A DNA stretch of 64,000 nt from Paenibacillus hemerocallicola (GTDB taxonomy: Bacteria; Bacillota; Bacilli; Paenibacillales; NBRC-103111). The position numbers were made by a program, and so were the translations under genes. Location of the stretch: assembly GCF_006265175.1 (NCBI RefSeq), contig NZ_VDCQ01000042.1:21797-85796 (forward strand), written 5' to 3'. Positions 1-9,319 of this stretch are shown here, piece by piece (position 1 is the stretch's first letter; every line of letters starts with the position of its first letter). The notes beneath the pieces were generated by a model. That model was not told the origin of the DNA and did not search any database. It saw nothing but the letters and a program-made list of their open reading frames with translations.

Positions 1-1
1 C

Positions 2-1183
2 GATCTGATGAAACGAATCAACGTCAACCATAAGGACGTCCATTCGCTGGTCGACACGTCGAAGCCGTTTTATTTCATCCTGTTCCAGATCGATCGGACG
101 CGGCGTTTCCGCGAGCTCGGAATCGGCGACCAAGGATTGACGAATTATATCGTGGAGTACATTAATCTGTGCATGCAGCAGCGGTTTCCGGGGGCAATTA
201 CCGCCCAGAGCGAGAAGGACCTCGTTTTTAGTATCGTGTTCGCGGAAAAAACAGACGGCGGAGAGGCGGGCGGCAATGTTCCGCGCGGGGACGTTGACGG
301 CGTCGGCATCAGCGGCGGACTGTCGGAGCTGCTCGCCCGGATGAAGCGGGTGTTCGACCGCGATCTGGACTTTTATTTTTTGACGGTCGCCTTCAATCCG
401 ATCGTGCGCAGCGCAAGCGGGTTCACCGCCGCCTACGAAGACGGGATGGAGCTGCTGCGCCAGCGCCCACTGAATGGGGAAACGCAGATCGTTATGGAGA
501 GACGTCCCGTCCGGCACGATCTTCATTTCAGTCCGTCGGAGGAACGCGAGTTCGCGTCTTCCCTGCAGTCCGGCAATGCGCCGGCGGCGATCGATCTCGT
601 CAGGAGAATGATGCACCGGCTGGGCAAAGCCGACGCTTCGGCCTGGCAATACCGGCAGTTCGCTCAGGAGATGGTGTCCAAGCTGCTTATGGCGCTTACG
701 GTGCAGAAGATCGACCCGGAGGAATGGATCGGGGAAAGGCCCTTATATGAGCAGGCCAAAGATTTGCTCGCCGTGGAGGAATATGCCGAATTTCTGGAAA
801 CGTGGGTTGGTCGGACGGCTTCGCTCATCGCCGGGAAACTGACCGAGAAAGATCCGATCCTCGACTATATCCGCCATTACGTCGAATCTCATTACGGGGA
901 AGATATTCAGCAGGAGGCTGTCGCAACCAAGCTGAACATCTCCAGCGGCTATATGTGCAACTATATCAAAAGCCGCAGCGGCGGAACGTTCACCGACCTG
1001 TTGAACGACATCCGCGTCAGCAAAGCGAAACAAATTCTCGAAGCGACCGACTGCAAAATCCACGAGGTCGCCTCGCAGGTCGGCTACCGGAACGCCAACT
1101 CTTTCACCCGCATGTTCCGCAAGCTGACCGGACAGACGCCGCTCGAATACCGTCGGGGAAGTCGGATGGCGGCGGAAGGGTAG
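2..1183 (+). CDS. AraC-family DNA-binding regulator, C-terminal part (5' end outside window)
   Basis: This gene is cut by the left window edge: the frame is open back to base 2, with D-L codons before the first ATG at 8. The last 100 or so residues form a typical AraC/XylS double helix-turn-helix, ending in the conserved pattern with NANSFTRMFRK and TPLEYR. The middle is the long poorly conserved linker that Paenibacillus YesN-type response regulators carry between an N-terminal receiver and the AraC output. I infer, but cannot see, a receiver domain upstream of base 1. It would normally act with a membrane histidine kinase on sugar-uptake genes; no kinase is visible here. Confidence 0.85.
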   Translation, partial: DLMKRINVNHKDVHSLVDTSKPFYFILFQIDRTRRFRELGIGDQGLTNYIVEYINLCMQQRFPGAITAQSEKDLVFSIVFAEKTDGGEAGGNVPRGDVDGVGISGGLSELLARMKRVFDRDLDFYFLTVAFNPIVRSASGFTAAYEDGMELLRQRPLNGETQIVMERRPVRHDLHFSPSEEREFASSLQSGNAPAAIDLVRRMMHRLGKADASAWQYRQFAQEMVSKLLMALTVQKIDPEEWIGERPLYEQAKDLLAVEEYAEFLETWVGRTASLIAGKLTEKDPILDYIRHYVESHYGEDIQQEAVATKLNISSGYMCNYIKSRSGGTFTDLLNDIRVSKAKQILEATDCKIHEVASQVGYRNANSFTRMFRKLTGQTPLEYRRGSRMAAEG

Positions 1184-1228
1184 TCCGCCAGCCGGGCGGC
1201 GAGCGGCCGCGGAATGCGAACGGCGTAT

Positions 1229-4200
1229 TTAATACCGATCCTTGGCATAATCCGGTCCTTTATACGGTTCCGCCTTCGCCAGCAATTCGCCCAATTTGCC
1301 CATGTTGACGGCGACTCCGTCGTCCGGGTCAAGCTCGAGCCGTTTGTCCGCCATCCGGCGCAATTGCCCGTCGTATGCCCGGAGCTCGTCCAGCTTCAGG
1401 CCGAGCGATTTCCGCTTCTTCTTGGCGACGCTTCTCCGCTCGGCCGTTCCGTCTCCCGCGATAGTCTCGTCGAGCGACTTCAGCTCCTCTTCGAGCCTTA
1501 GCAGTCGCCGCTGCACGTAATCGTCGCGGATTGTCGAAAGCGTCGTTCGATCATAACGGTGCATATAGACAAGGCAGGCAAAAGCTTTATGCTTGCCCGA
1601 GCTGAACAGCCAGTAAATCGGCTTTTTCCTGTAAGCCAGCGCATGGTCGCGGAAGAAGCTTGCCGCAAAGTACGACCCGATCGCCGCCCTGGCGGACTCG
1701 CCGTCTTTCTTGCCGAGCGATTCGGCGATATATTCCACATTTTCAGCCAGACGTTCTGATCCGAAAGCCGCTTTGACGAACCCGATAAACCTCGATGCGA
1801 TGTCGTCGTCCTCTTCCCCATGACCGCTCGGCAAGAGCGGAACGATATTGTCGCGAACGGCGGAAAACGTCCGGTAGCGGTCCGGGTCGAAAACGCCTCC
1901 GGCGTATGCAAGCCCCGCCGCATCGAGAGAGTACCTGCCGAACATGCAGCCCGCCGCATAGGAGAGGAACGATTCGATATCCTTCTCCCTGTCCGCATCG
2001 GCAATCGTAAGCTCGTCATCGTCTACGGCCGGCGATACGGCATGCCCGAGTCCGTAACGGTCGATGAAGATGGCATTGAGCCGTTCCTCGCTTTTCTTCA
2101 GCAGCTCCCGCTCTCGACGTTTGAACGACGCCCATTCGGCAAAAGCATCCTCCACGAGGCCGGACCCCGTTCTGAACGTCAGCAGCGGATGGGTCGAAAA
2201 TTGCCACGATCTTTCATAAAAATCCCAATCCCGCTTGGCGATGTCGATGCATCGCTTGCATAGCGATACGATCGGCTCGCGACGGTCCGGGATCAGCGCG
2301 GGAACGGCCATAATCTTGTTCAGCTTGAAATCGAGCGTCGGAGCCAGAGCGCGCAAATAATATTGCGAGACGGCCGTATTCAGCAGCGCCAGCGCGACAT
2401 GCAGATCGGATTCGTCGCGGAAAAACCCCATAGCCCCTTTGGCATCGAACATAAATCCGCCGGGAGCGTACCTTGCACCGAATTTTCCCGAGCTGACCGT
2501 CGGGAAGGTGATTCCTTCCCTGAACCCGTAGTCGCCGTTGTAGTTGTGGGAGCGAATCCGGCCGGTATCCGGATCGACGTTGCTTCTGATGGCGGCACCA
2601 TCGCTTGCCCAATCGACTACTTTCGTCGAATTGCCGTACCATTTCCGGTGCGCCCCTCCTTTCAGATAAGGGAACCATCGCTTGCCCGATTGCACCGCTT
2701 CCTCGTTGTTCCGGATGCCGAAGCCTATGCGAGAGAACGAAACCTCGTGCCATTCCCGCAAAAACTTGTCGTTATCCGCCGTAGTCATGCCTTCCCTGGT
2801 CGCGATCAGCCCGGCCAGCCGGGGACCGTCAAACAGCCGCAGCGCCTTTTGGTCCAGCCAGTATACGATCAGATTGCCCGGAACTTTCCCGAACGTCTCG
2901 GCATGCGCGGAATATCTGTAGCCGACGGAAGGATCGCGTACGGCTTCCCTTGCTTTCACGGGCTGCATGTGTGCCCCGACAAAATCGGACAGCTTCACGT
3001 ATTCCCCGCTCGCTCCGATTTTGCCGTTAGATAACGTAAACGCGCAGATCGGTACGGTCGCATCCTCGAACGCCGAATATTCGAGCTGGATCAGGCTGCT
3101 TATCGTCGTATCGCGGAGGATCCGCTTCCTGAGCGGTTCGTACGCCGCTATGAACATCCATACGAACGGAGTCATGAACCCGAGTTGCCCGTTCGGCATC
3201 GCCCGGCGAAAGCACATCTCCACAAAAGCGGAGAACAGGTCGGACTTCGTCTCGGGATAATGGTTTTTCAAGAAGCCGGACAACCGATCGTTCATATAGG
3301 CGCTTCCCATAAAGGGGGGATTCGTGACGATAACCGGATACGACGCGTTCAGAAGATCCGCCTGCTTCAGCAGCTGCGGCAGCAGCTCGGCCCATTTCCG
3401 TCCGGAACGCTCGTCGCCCGAGCGCACGGCCGGATTGTCCTTGATTTGCCGCAATCTTTGTTCCAGGAAGCATTTGTCGTATTCCTCCGCTTGGATCAAA
3501 GAACCGAACGTCTTGGCGTTCCTGAACCGCTCGACGAATCTTTTCGTCGCCCGAACATTTTCCACGCCGCTTTCCCCGGCCAAATAACCGATATCCCGGT
3601 CGTCCAGCCGATCCGTTTCCTGAATGGAGGCCAAGTGGAGCGACAATCCGTCTCTCTCTATGCGCTCGAGGAAGCTACGGTCGTATTGCAGCGCTTTCAT
3701 GACGACCGAGAAACAAGCGAGCCGGCATGCCGTGTCATCGATATCGAGCCCGTACAAATTATGCTCCAGAATCAGCCGCGGAATCCGATGCTCCGAATAA
3801 CCGCGCCTGCGGTAAATTTCGAACAATACGTCGAACAGGTACACCAGTATATGTCCGCTGCCCATCGCGGGGTCGAAGCATTTGAGCTGCTCCGGCTTCA
3901 GTTCCGGATCCGCGCGGGGAGCGTACTGCCGCTCCAAGTCTCCCTCCGGCTGCGGACGTTCGAGGTAAAACTCCCATCCGCGGAGCAATTCCCTGTCTTC
4001 CGGATGCGATTCGAGCCAATATCGTCCGAGCGAGTTTTGCACCATATAACGGACGATCCATTCCGGTGTGAACAACTGGGTGGCGACCGGAATTTGTGCG
4101 GGCGCATATTTTTTCTTCGCTTTGATGGCGCGGTCTTTCTGTTCCGTCATGTAATATTGGTACAGCCAGCCGACGATCTCGACCCTCTTCCAGACGGATT

Positions 4201-4798
4201 CCGGCATCGCTTCCGTATCGGTCAACCGCCCGACGAAACCGTCCTTCCCCAACATTCCGTCCGGAAGCAGCAGCTCCAGATCGTCTCCGTCCGCTTCGAA
4301 CAAAAACGAAAGAACCCGGTTCAAATGGCCGCACAGCCGCAGCAGCAAATAGCGGAACAGCCGTTCCGTATCGCGGTTAGCCAGAAGCTCGTTCACGAGC
4401 CTCTTGTCGACTTCCCAGCCGACCGACAACGGTTCCCGGACCATGTCCGGCTGCCTGCGATCCGTATCGTTGGAGGAGAGCACCCCTGCCTTCGCCGGAA
4501 GATAGCCGTTTACCTCCATAAACCGCAGCGCGGTGAAACGATTGAACCAGGTGCAGGCCGCGTCCTCCACGACCCGATCGTACCCGTCTTCCCGCATGCG
4601 GCGAAGGATCGACTCTCTTTGCCCGGTCTCCACGACGGTTAGCGGCCTGCCGTCGAAATGGACGACATCCCGACTTTCGCGCCGAGCTTTCTTGATGCTA
4701 TGCGGCGTTATTCCGATTTTGTGCGCCTTTTCCCCGATTTTCCGGATCAGCTCTCTCCGTGCGCTCATCGCGAAGCTTCTCCATGCCGTTTTATTCAT
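1229..4798 (-). CDS. pglX: BREX-1-type adenine-specific DNA methyltransferase PglX, orphan
   Basis: The 1189-residue protein has the size and layout of PglX/BrxX, the N6-adenine methyltransferase that marks self DNA in BREX phage-defence systems. The N-terminus (MNKTAWRSFAMSARRELI) is typical of the family. The SAM-binding motif FDPAMGSGHI starts near residue 308 and the catalytic NPPF motif lies at about 493-496; both look intact. The reading frame is uninterrupted. None of the usual partners (brxA, brxB, brxC, pglZ, brxL) is present in the 59 kb to its right, nor in the 1.2 kb to its left. The neighbouring genes are a YkvA-like protein and an AraC regulator. It may be a solitary host-marking methylase or the remnant of a lost island. 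Family assignment is firm; activity is inference. Confidence 0.93.
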   Translation of the reverse strand: MNKTAWRSFAMSARRELIRKIGEKAHKIGITPHSIKKARRESRDVVHFDGRPLTVVETGQRESILRRMREDGYDRVVEDAACTWFNRFTALRFMEVNGYLPAKAGVLSSNDTDRRQPDMVREPLSVGWEVDKRLVNELLANRDTERLFRYLLLRLCGHLNRVLSFLFEADGDDLELLLPDGMLGKDGFVGRLTDTEAMPESVWKRVEIVGWLYQYYMTEQKDRAIKAKKKYAPAQIPVATQLFTPEWIVRYMVQNSLGRYWLESHPEDRELLRGWEFYLERPQPEGDLERQYAPRADPELKPEQLKCFDPAMGSGHILVYLFDVLFEIYRRRGYSEHRIPRLILEHNLYGLDIDDTACRLACFSVVMKALQYDRSFLERIERDGLSLHLASIQETDRLDDRDIGYLAGESGVENVRATKRFVERFRNAKTFGSLIQAEEYDKCFLEQRLRQIKDNPAVRSGDERSGRKWAELLPQLLKQADLLNASYPVIVTNPPFMGSAYMNDRLSGFLKNHYPETKSDLFSAFVEMCFRRAMPNGQLGFMTPFVWMFIAAYEPLRKRILRDTTISSLIQLEYSAFEDATVPICAFTLSNGKIGASGEYVKLSDFVGAHMQPVKAREAVRDPSVGYRYSAHAETFGKVPGNLIVYWLDQKALRLFDGPRLAGLIATREGMTTADNDKFLREWHEVSFSRIGFGIRNNEEAVQSGKRWFPYLKGGAHRKWYGNSTKVVDWASDGAAIRSNVDPDTGRIRSHNYNGDYGFREGITFPTVSSGKFGARYAPGGFMFDAKGAMGFFRDESDLHVALALLNTAVSQYYLRALAPTLDFKLNKIMAVPALIPDRREPIVSLCKRCIDIAKRDWDFYERSWQFSTHPLLTFRTGSGLVEDAFAEWASFKRRERELLKKSEERLNAIFIDRYGLGHAVSPAVDDDELTIADADREKDIESFLSYAAGCMFGRYSLDAAGLAYAGGVFDPDRYRTFSAVRDNIVPLLPSGHGEEDDDIASRFIGFVKAAFGSERLAENVEYIAESLGKKDGESARAAIGSYFAASFFRDHALAYRKKPIYWLFSSGKHKAFACLVYMHRYDRTTLSTIRDDYVQRRLLRLEEELKSLDETIAGDGTAERRSVAKKKRKSLGLKLDELRAYDGQLRRMADKRLELDPDDGVAVNMGKLGELLAKAEPYKGPDYAKDRY

Positions 4799-4870
4799 GA
4801 CCGCCTGCCACCTGCCTGTTCTCGAAATGCCTGTACGACAAAAAGGAGAATCGTAACGGGGTAACGCGGA

Positions 4871-4898
4871 AAGCCCGGCGCCGCATGGCGTCGGGCTG
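4871..4898 (-). terminator. GC-rich hairpin between ykvA-like gene and pglX
   Basis: An inverted repeat with arms GCCCGGCGCC and GGCGTCGGGC and a four-base loop lies in the 122-bp gap between the two leftward genes. On the minus strand it is followed only by a short T run, so it may be a weak terminator or a processing/stabilising hairpin rather than a complete stop. Confidence 0.4.
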
Positions 4899-4920
4899 CT
4901 GAAGGTGGTCCGTTATCGCG

Positions 4921-5358
4921 TCATTGAAACTTCTTCTTGAGCTTGGCCCACAAACCGCTGCCAAGCATCTCGTCGGCGCCTTTAATGATTTGCCGGATGA
5001 CGTGAAGGACATCGCCGTCGCCTGCCCAATGCTTCTCCACCAACGCCTTGTCCGTATTGTTGACGATGCCGTTCAGCACGTATGCCGCAACGGCGATGTC
5101 GTCGAGATAACCCAGCGGTCCGGTTATGATTTCCGGCAGCAGATCGACCGGCGATACGAAGTAGGCGATCGCTCCGGCCAGCTTCGCCTTCTCCTTGATC
5201 GGCACCTCGTCGTCCAAAGACAGCTTGCACAGCAGATGGAACAAATCCGGGCCGAACATCAGATACTCGCCGAACTTGTTCGTCTTTCCTTCCTCCGTGG
5301 TCAGCCAGCCTCTCATCTTCTCGCGAAAATTTTGGTAGAAATCTTCCTTTATCGTCAT
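4921..5358 (-). CDS. YkvA/DUF1232-family small membrane-associated protein
   Basis: A 145-residue protein with the DUF1232 core: a hydrophobic stretch around [17 protein letters not shown] followed by [13 protein letters not shown]. This FVSPVDLLP...GYLDD pattern defines the family, which is widespread, probably membrane-inserted and without established function. The ATG at 5358 was chosen because it begins the conserved N-terminus; the same frame runs open further upstream only as a shadow. The start overlaps by four bases the stop of the ADP-ribosylglycohydrolase remnant, which suggests that the two were once translationally coupled. Confidence 0.85.
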   Translation of the reverse strand: MTIKEDFYQNFREKMRGWLTTEEGKTNKFGEYLMFGPDLFHLLCKLSLDDEVPIKEKAKLAGAIAYFVSPVDLLPEIITGPLGYLDDIAVAAYVLNGIVNNTDKALVEKHWAGDGDVLHVIRQIIKGADEMLGSGLWAKLKKKFQ

Positions 5359-5624
5359 AGCGGTCCACTCCTGTCGATTTGTATGTTTACAGCGACATGG
5401 AACAGCTTCCCGGCCAACTCCAGAATCGTTTCCTTCATCGCGAGCTTGTCCAGCCATGTGGCGGGTATGGAAGAAATTCCGTAGAACGCGCCCGCCAATT
5501 GACCGTACACGGCTCCCGTCGTATCGGAATCTTCCCCCAGATTGACCGCCAGCAGAAGTCCTTCCTTGAAGCTGTCGCTGTTGTGAAACGCCCGCAAGGC
5601 CGCTTCCAGGCACTCCCTTCCCCT
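5355..5624 (-). pseudogene. ADP-ribosylglycohydrolase, C-terminal remnant
   Basis: About 90 codons encode the last part of an ADP-ribosylglycohydrolase: [18 protein letters not shown], then the metal-binding loop [19 protein letters not shown] and the typical ending with [13 protein letters not shown]. The family is normally about 250-300 residues, so two thirds of the protein, including the N-terminal metal site, is missing. Upstream the frame meets a TGA at 5625-5627, immediately before the end of the metallophosphoesterase gene, which marks the breakpoint. A TTG at 5597 could start a short product but no good ribosome site precedes it. I read this as a deletion remnant, not a working enzyme. 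Confidence 0.8.
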
Positions 5625-5633
5625 TCATTTCCG

Positions 5634-6482
5634 TTACTTGTACCGTTTCCCGATTGGAACGTCGGTCGATTGATCCGCCGCCGTCCCGGCAGCCTTTTCC
5701 GGAGGTACCCGGTGAAAGCTGGGAAACCTGTCCATGCTTTGCCCGGCCAGCTCATCCAGCTGCGCATCGTTCAAATTAGTCGTGCCGACGGTGACGGCGT
5801 CATCCGCGATAACGATTTCCCGCCAGCATGGCAAGCATAGAACCGACGCGGTTTGAACAAACGTCCACGAATCTTTGCGAACGATCGAGTGAATATGGTT
5901 ATGGCCGTTAAACCAAAGACAAGGCCCTGCCGCTTCGTTCATGACTCCGATCAGAGGGGAGGCCTCTTCGATTCTCATCATGGTCGTATCCGATAAAGCC
6001 GTAGTGTCCGGGAGCGGATGGTGAGCGAATACGAGCACCGGCTTGCCTTTCGCCGCGCTTAGCTTGCTCCGGAGCAGTTCCGTTTGCGCCTGGCCGATAC
6101 GGCCGCCCCAGTCGAGCGGCTTTCCGGTCTGACACGTGTTAAGGAATAAAAGCGTCGCCGCGTCGGTGTCCACGCAACCGTTGCCTTCGGAAACGGGCGG
6201 AGTGCTTCCCCAACGCTCGGTCTGTCCGGCATCGACTTGGAGCAAGTCATGATTGCCCGGGACGTGAAGAAAGCGGTCCCTGATCCCGAACGAATCGATC
6301 ATGCCGAATGCGCCCCTGTACTCTCGCTCCGTCCCGTTTTGCGTCAAATCGCCCAAAGATACATAGTAATCGGCTTCGGGTCCTTCCCCGAAGAAACGTT
6401 TTATATATTCCTTATAAAACAAATCCTCGGCTTGACCTGCGTGCAGCGCGTAATGAAAATCGGTCATGATTCGTATGCGCAT
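5634..6482 (-). CDS. Calcineurin-like metallophosphoesterase
   Basis: A 282-residue metallophosphoesterase with all motif blocks of the superfamily in order: TDFHYA near the N-terminus, GDLTQNG, GNHDLL, a single H in FAHHPLPD, and NGHNHIHS. These residues bind the two metal ions. No signal peptide is seen, so it is probably cytoplasmic. The ATG at 6482 is preceded by GGGGGAG and starts right before the first beta strand; a further 32 upstream codons are open but look unconserved. Substrate unknown (cyclic nucleotide, phosphodiester or nucleotide). It stands between an AraC regulator and decayed DNA, with no clear operon partner. Confidence 0.88.
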   Translation of the reverse strand: MRIRIMTDFHYALHAGQAEDLFYKEYIKRFFGEGPEADYYVSLGDLTQNGTEREYRGAFGMIDSFGIRDRFLHVPGNHDLLQVDAGQTERWGSTPPVSEGNGCVDTDAATLLFLNTCQTGKPLDWGGRIGQAQTELLRSKLSAAKGKPVLVFAHHPLPDTTALSDTTMMRIEEASPLIGVMNEAAGPCLWFNGHNHIHSIVRKDSWTFVQTASVLCLPCWREIVIADDAVTVGTTNLNDAQLDELAGQSMDRFPSFHRVPPEKAAGTAADQSTDVPIGKRYK

Positions 6483-6600
6483 CTTATCGGCTCCCCCGCG
6501 TGAAATTCTGGATGTAATAAAATTACCATGCCGCGGAAGCGCGGGGCAATCCAAATTTTTTCCTCTTTCATCGAGCATAACCTTATTCGTATCCCGCTTC

Positions 6601-7446
6601 CTACTTCGCGTTCAAAAACTGCTTGCGAAATTCGCGGGGGGTCATGCCCTCGTTCCGCTTGAACAGCTTGATGAAATAGCTCGCGCTGTCATAGCCGGCG
6701 CGTCTGCCGACCTCGTTCACGGACAAGTCCGGCTCCCGCAGCAACAGCTCCTTGGCCTTTCGCAGCCGCACCCCGGTTATGTACTCGAACGGACGCATCC
6801 CCAGCGTCAGTTGAAAGAGGACGCACGCATATTGGGGGGTTACCGACAATTTGCCGGCCAATTCGTCCAATGTAACCGGCTGGTGGGAATTGTATTCGAT
6901 ATAACGCAGGGCGGGAGCCATCTGATCGAAATAGTGCTGCTTGGAGCGCAAGTCCAGATCGAAGCCGTACCGGTATAGCCCCAGCACGAGGTTGTACAGG
7001 ATGGAGGAGCATAACAGACTCTTGAGAGGATCGGTCGATTCGGCGGCCGAGATCAGGTCGTACATCTGCTTCAGCACCGGATCGGGATTGGCCAGCGTAA
7101 TAATCCGGGAACCGGCGAATTCCAAAGAACGGAGCATCTCTGCCGCACCCGTCCCGTTGAATGCCGCCCACCGCACTTCCCAAGGCTCGATGCGCGCATA
7201 ATACTGGTGAGGCTCTTCGGGAAAGAGAAGCATTCCTTGTCGCGCCCCGACCGTATACTCGGTCCCGTTAATGTCCAGAATTCCTTGGCCGGACGTGCAT
7301 TGAATCCACTGAAAATCGGCATAGCCCTCCTTCCGCTCGATACGGTATTGGTTATGCCACCTGCCAACGCATGTCAAATAGATCGGAAGCTTCCGCTCCA
7401 AATCGGTGATCGTCATGTAAACGTTGCCATGCCGGATGGCGTCCAC
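6601..7446 (-). CDS. AraC-family transcriptional regulator with cupin-type sensor
   Basis: 281 residues: an N-terminal cupin-like sugar-sensing domain (QGILDINGTEYTVG, LLFPEEPHQYYA) and a C-terminal AraC helix-turn-helix pair ending in YDSASYFIKLFKRNEGMTPREFRK. The GTG start at 7446 is preceded by AAAGGAGG at good distance. It is divergent from the solute-binding lipoprotein gene starting at 7580, which it probably controls; a short inverted repeat lies between them. Ligand unknown, most likely a sugar taken up by that binding protein. Confidence 0.9.
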   Translation of the reverse strand: MDAIRHGNVYMTITDLERKLPIYLTCVGRWHNQYRIERKEGYADFQWIQCTSGQGILDINGTEYTVGARQGMLLFPEEPHQYYARIEPWEVRWAAFNGTGAAEMLRSLEFAGSRIITLANPDPVLKQMYDLISAAESTDPLKSLLCSSILYNLVLGLYRYGFDLDLRSKQHYFDQMAPALRYIEYNSHQPVTLDELAGKLSVTPQYACVLFQLTLGMRPFEYITGVRLRKAKELLLREPDLSVNEVGRRAGYDSASYFIKLFKRNEGMTPREFRKQFLNAK

Positions 7447-7490
7447 GGCTTGCCGCCTCCTTTCATCTTCATATCGTTATATATGTTGAA

Positions 7491-7506
7491 TATCATTAGA
7501 TTGATA
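7491..7506. promoter_or_regulatory. Inverted repeat in divergent AraC/solute-binding promoter
   Basis: TATCA and TGATA half-sites separated by six bases sit centrally in the 133-bp gap between the divergent regulator and transport genes. The position fits an operator for the adjacent AraC protein, but AraC sites are usually direct repeats, so this is tentative. Confidence 0.35.
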
Positions 7507-7579
7507 ATCGGGAAAGAGCCGCCCTATACTATTCATATCGTATTATACCGTAATCCGATGGAGAGGGATGGTGTTTCGT

Positions 7580-8887
7580 ATGAACAAGACCGTTCGTGCC
7601 GCACTTATGACCGTTTTGGCCGCCTTCGTACTCGCAGGCTGCGCGAAGCCGGATGCAGGCGGAGGAGGAGAAGCCGCTTCCGGACAACCCGCAGAGCCGG
7701 CCCAACCGCTTGAGCCCGTTACGTTGAAAATGTATCAAATCCAGTCGCTTTGGACCGAGAAGGATGTAAGCGATCTCATTATAGACCGGGTGAAGAAAAA
7801 GTATCCGCACATCACCGTCGTGTTCGAGTCGAAGGGCAATGTCGAGAAAGCTTTGACGGCCGGCGAGGAAATGGATTTGATCGCCGTATGGAACGGAAAC
7901 ATGCCTTATTATATGGATTTTGACATTTTCGAAAATATTTCTCCGCTCGCTCAGAAAATGAATATCGATCTGACCCGTTTCGATCAAGGCGCACTCGATT
8001 CCATTAAAGCGCTTTCCCAAAAAGGCGAGCTGATCGGCCTGCCGAATATGCTGCAGTTCAACGCCCTGTACTACAATAAAGAAATATTCGACCGCTTCGG
8101 CGCCCCTTATCCGAAAGACGGCATGACGTGGGAGGATACGATCGAGCTGGCCAAAAAAGTTACCCGCCCGGACGGCGGAACGGCGTATCTCGGCTTGGAT
8201 CCGGACTATTTGACCCGGCTGCTCACGCCCATGTCCCTGAACATCGTGGACAGCAAGACGAACAAATCCAACGTTGGCAGCGAAGCGTACAGGAAAGTAT
8301 TCGAAATCGGCAAGGCGATTTACGACATTCCGGGCAACAAGCCTGCAGCAGGCGTCATGAAAGGAAGCGCCGCGGACCGTTTTATCAAGGAACGCACCGT
8401 GGCCATGCTTACGACGGTCAATCTGTTGGACCGGTTGAAGCAAACTCCCGATCTGAATTGGGACGTTGCGCAATTTCCGAGCTTCAAGGAACGTCCGAAC
8501 CTGTACGGCATGTACGATCTTCACGTCATGACGGTCAGCAAAACGAGCAAGCACAAGGAAGACGCGATGCGCGTCCTGGAAGTGCTGTTCTCCGACGAGG
8601 TACAGCTGATGAGCTCGAAATCGGCGGGCAAGCTGCCGGTCATGAAGGACCCGAAATTCAATCAGGCTTTTCTGCAGGATACTCCGGAATTGAAGAGCAA
8701 GCAGATCCAAAGCATGTTCAAAAGCAAACCGGCGCCGGCACCGGCATACTCGATGCACTACAGCAAGGCGAGAGGCATTCTGGTCAACAACTTCGTCGAA
8801 TATGTCAACGGTACGAAGGATGTCAATACGGCGCTGAGAGAGTCGGATGAAGCGATTAACCAAATGATCGAAGCCGAGAAGAAATAG
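7580..8887 (+). CDS. ABC-transporter solute-binding lipoprotein, orphan
   Basis: A 435-residue family-1 extracellular solute-binding protein. The N-terminus has a signal peptide ending in the lipobox LAGC, so it is a membrane-anchored lipoprotein. The body shows the usual landmarks of sugar-binding proteins (FNALYYNKEIFDRFG, a TWEDTIELAKKVT helix). An ATG at 7568 is also in frame, but GGAGAGGG abuts it directly; the ATG at 7580 has workable spacing and starts the signal peptide. No permease or ATPase genes follow: the next gene is a truncated hydrolase, so it must borrow a transporter or be left over from one. Confidence 0.88.
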   Translation: MNKTVRAALMTVLAAFVLAGCAKPDAGGGGEAASGQPAEPAQPLEPVTLKMYQIQSLWTEKDVSDLIIDRVKKKYPHITVVFESKGNVEKALTAGEEMDLIAVWNGNMPYYMDFDIFENISPLAQKMNIDLTRFDQGALDSIKALSQKGELIGLPNMLQFNALYYNKEIFDRFGAPYPKDGMTWEDTIELAKKVTRPDGGTAYLGLDPDYLTRLLTPMSLNIVDSKTNKSNVGSEAYRKVFEIGKAIYDIPGNKPAAGVMKGSAADRFIKERTVAMLTTVNLLDRLKQTPDLNWDVAQFPSFKERPNLYGMYDLHVMTVSKTSKHKEDAMRVLEVLFSDEVQLMSSKSAGKLPVMKDPKFNQAFLQDTPELKSKQIQSMFKSKPAPAPAYSMHYSKARGILVNNFVEYVNGTKDVNTALRESDEAINQMIEAEKK

Positions 8888-9319
8888 ATGAGGAATAAGC
8901 TGTTCGAGCGTACGTTCTGTGTCCTTCTTGTCCTATGTCTTGTTCTGGCCGGCTGCGGGATGTCCCGCAGGCCGGTCCCGGCGGACATGCCGGCCGCCTC
9001 GGATACGGCGCTATTGTCGCCTGGGGATCGGATTTTTGCGACCAAGCCCTATCGAGGCTTGCTCACGGTACGGTATTTGGATTTGCAGCATGCGGAAGCG
9101 AGCGGGGACAGCATTGTCGTGCAGTCGCCGGACGGGAAGACGATGCTGATCGATGCCGGCACTCCGGCTGTCGGACCGCAGGTGGTAACCTATTTGGACC
9201 GGCTCGGCATCGACAAAATCGACATTGCCGTAAACACGCATCCACACCCGGATCATATCGGAGGATTCGAAAGCGTCTTCCGGGCGAAAACCGTCGATTT
9301 GTTTTACCTGGAAACCTGA
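8888..9319 (+). pseudogene. Metallo-beta-lactamase-fold lipoprotein, truncated
   Basis: The gene starts with ATG directly after the stop of the binding protein. It has a lipoprotein signal peptide ending in LAGC, then the beginning of a ComEC-like metallo-beta-lactamase fold (IVVQSPDGKTMLIDAG) and the zinc motif THPHPDHIGG. It stops after 143 residues at VDLFYLET; relatives with this layout run to roughly 280-320 residues and need further His/Asp ligands that are absent. Downstream the frame stays open only 21 codons and shows no continuation, and bases 9320-9615 hold no other gene. It is most likely a 3'-deleted remnant. Confidence 0.7.

Noticed and set aside
3185..4642. Long plus-strand open frame of 485 codons opposite pglX
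   Set aside because: It is antisense to a well-supported full-length family member, has no ribosome site or recognisable domain, and such shadows are expected in GC-rich DNA.
7529..8863. 444-codon minus-strand frame opposite the binding-protein gene
   Set aside because: The opposite strand encodes a clear lipoprotein with signal peptide; the antisense frame has no domain.
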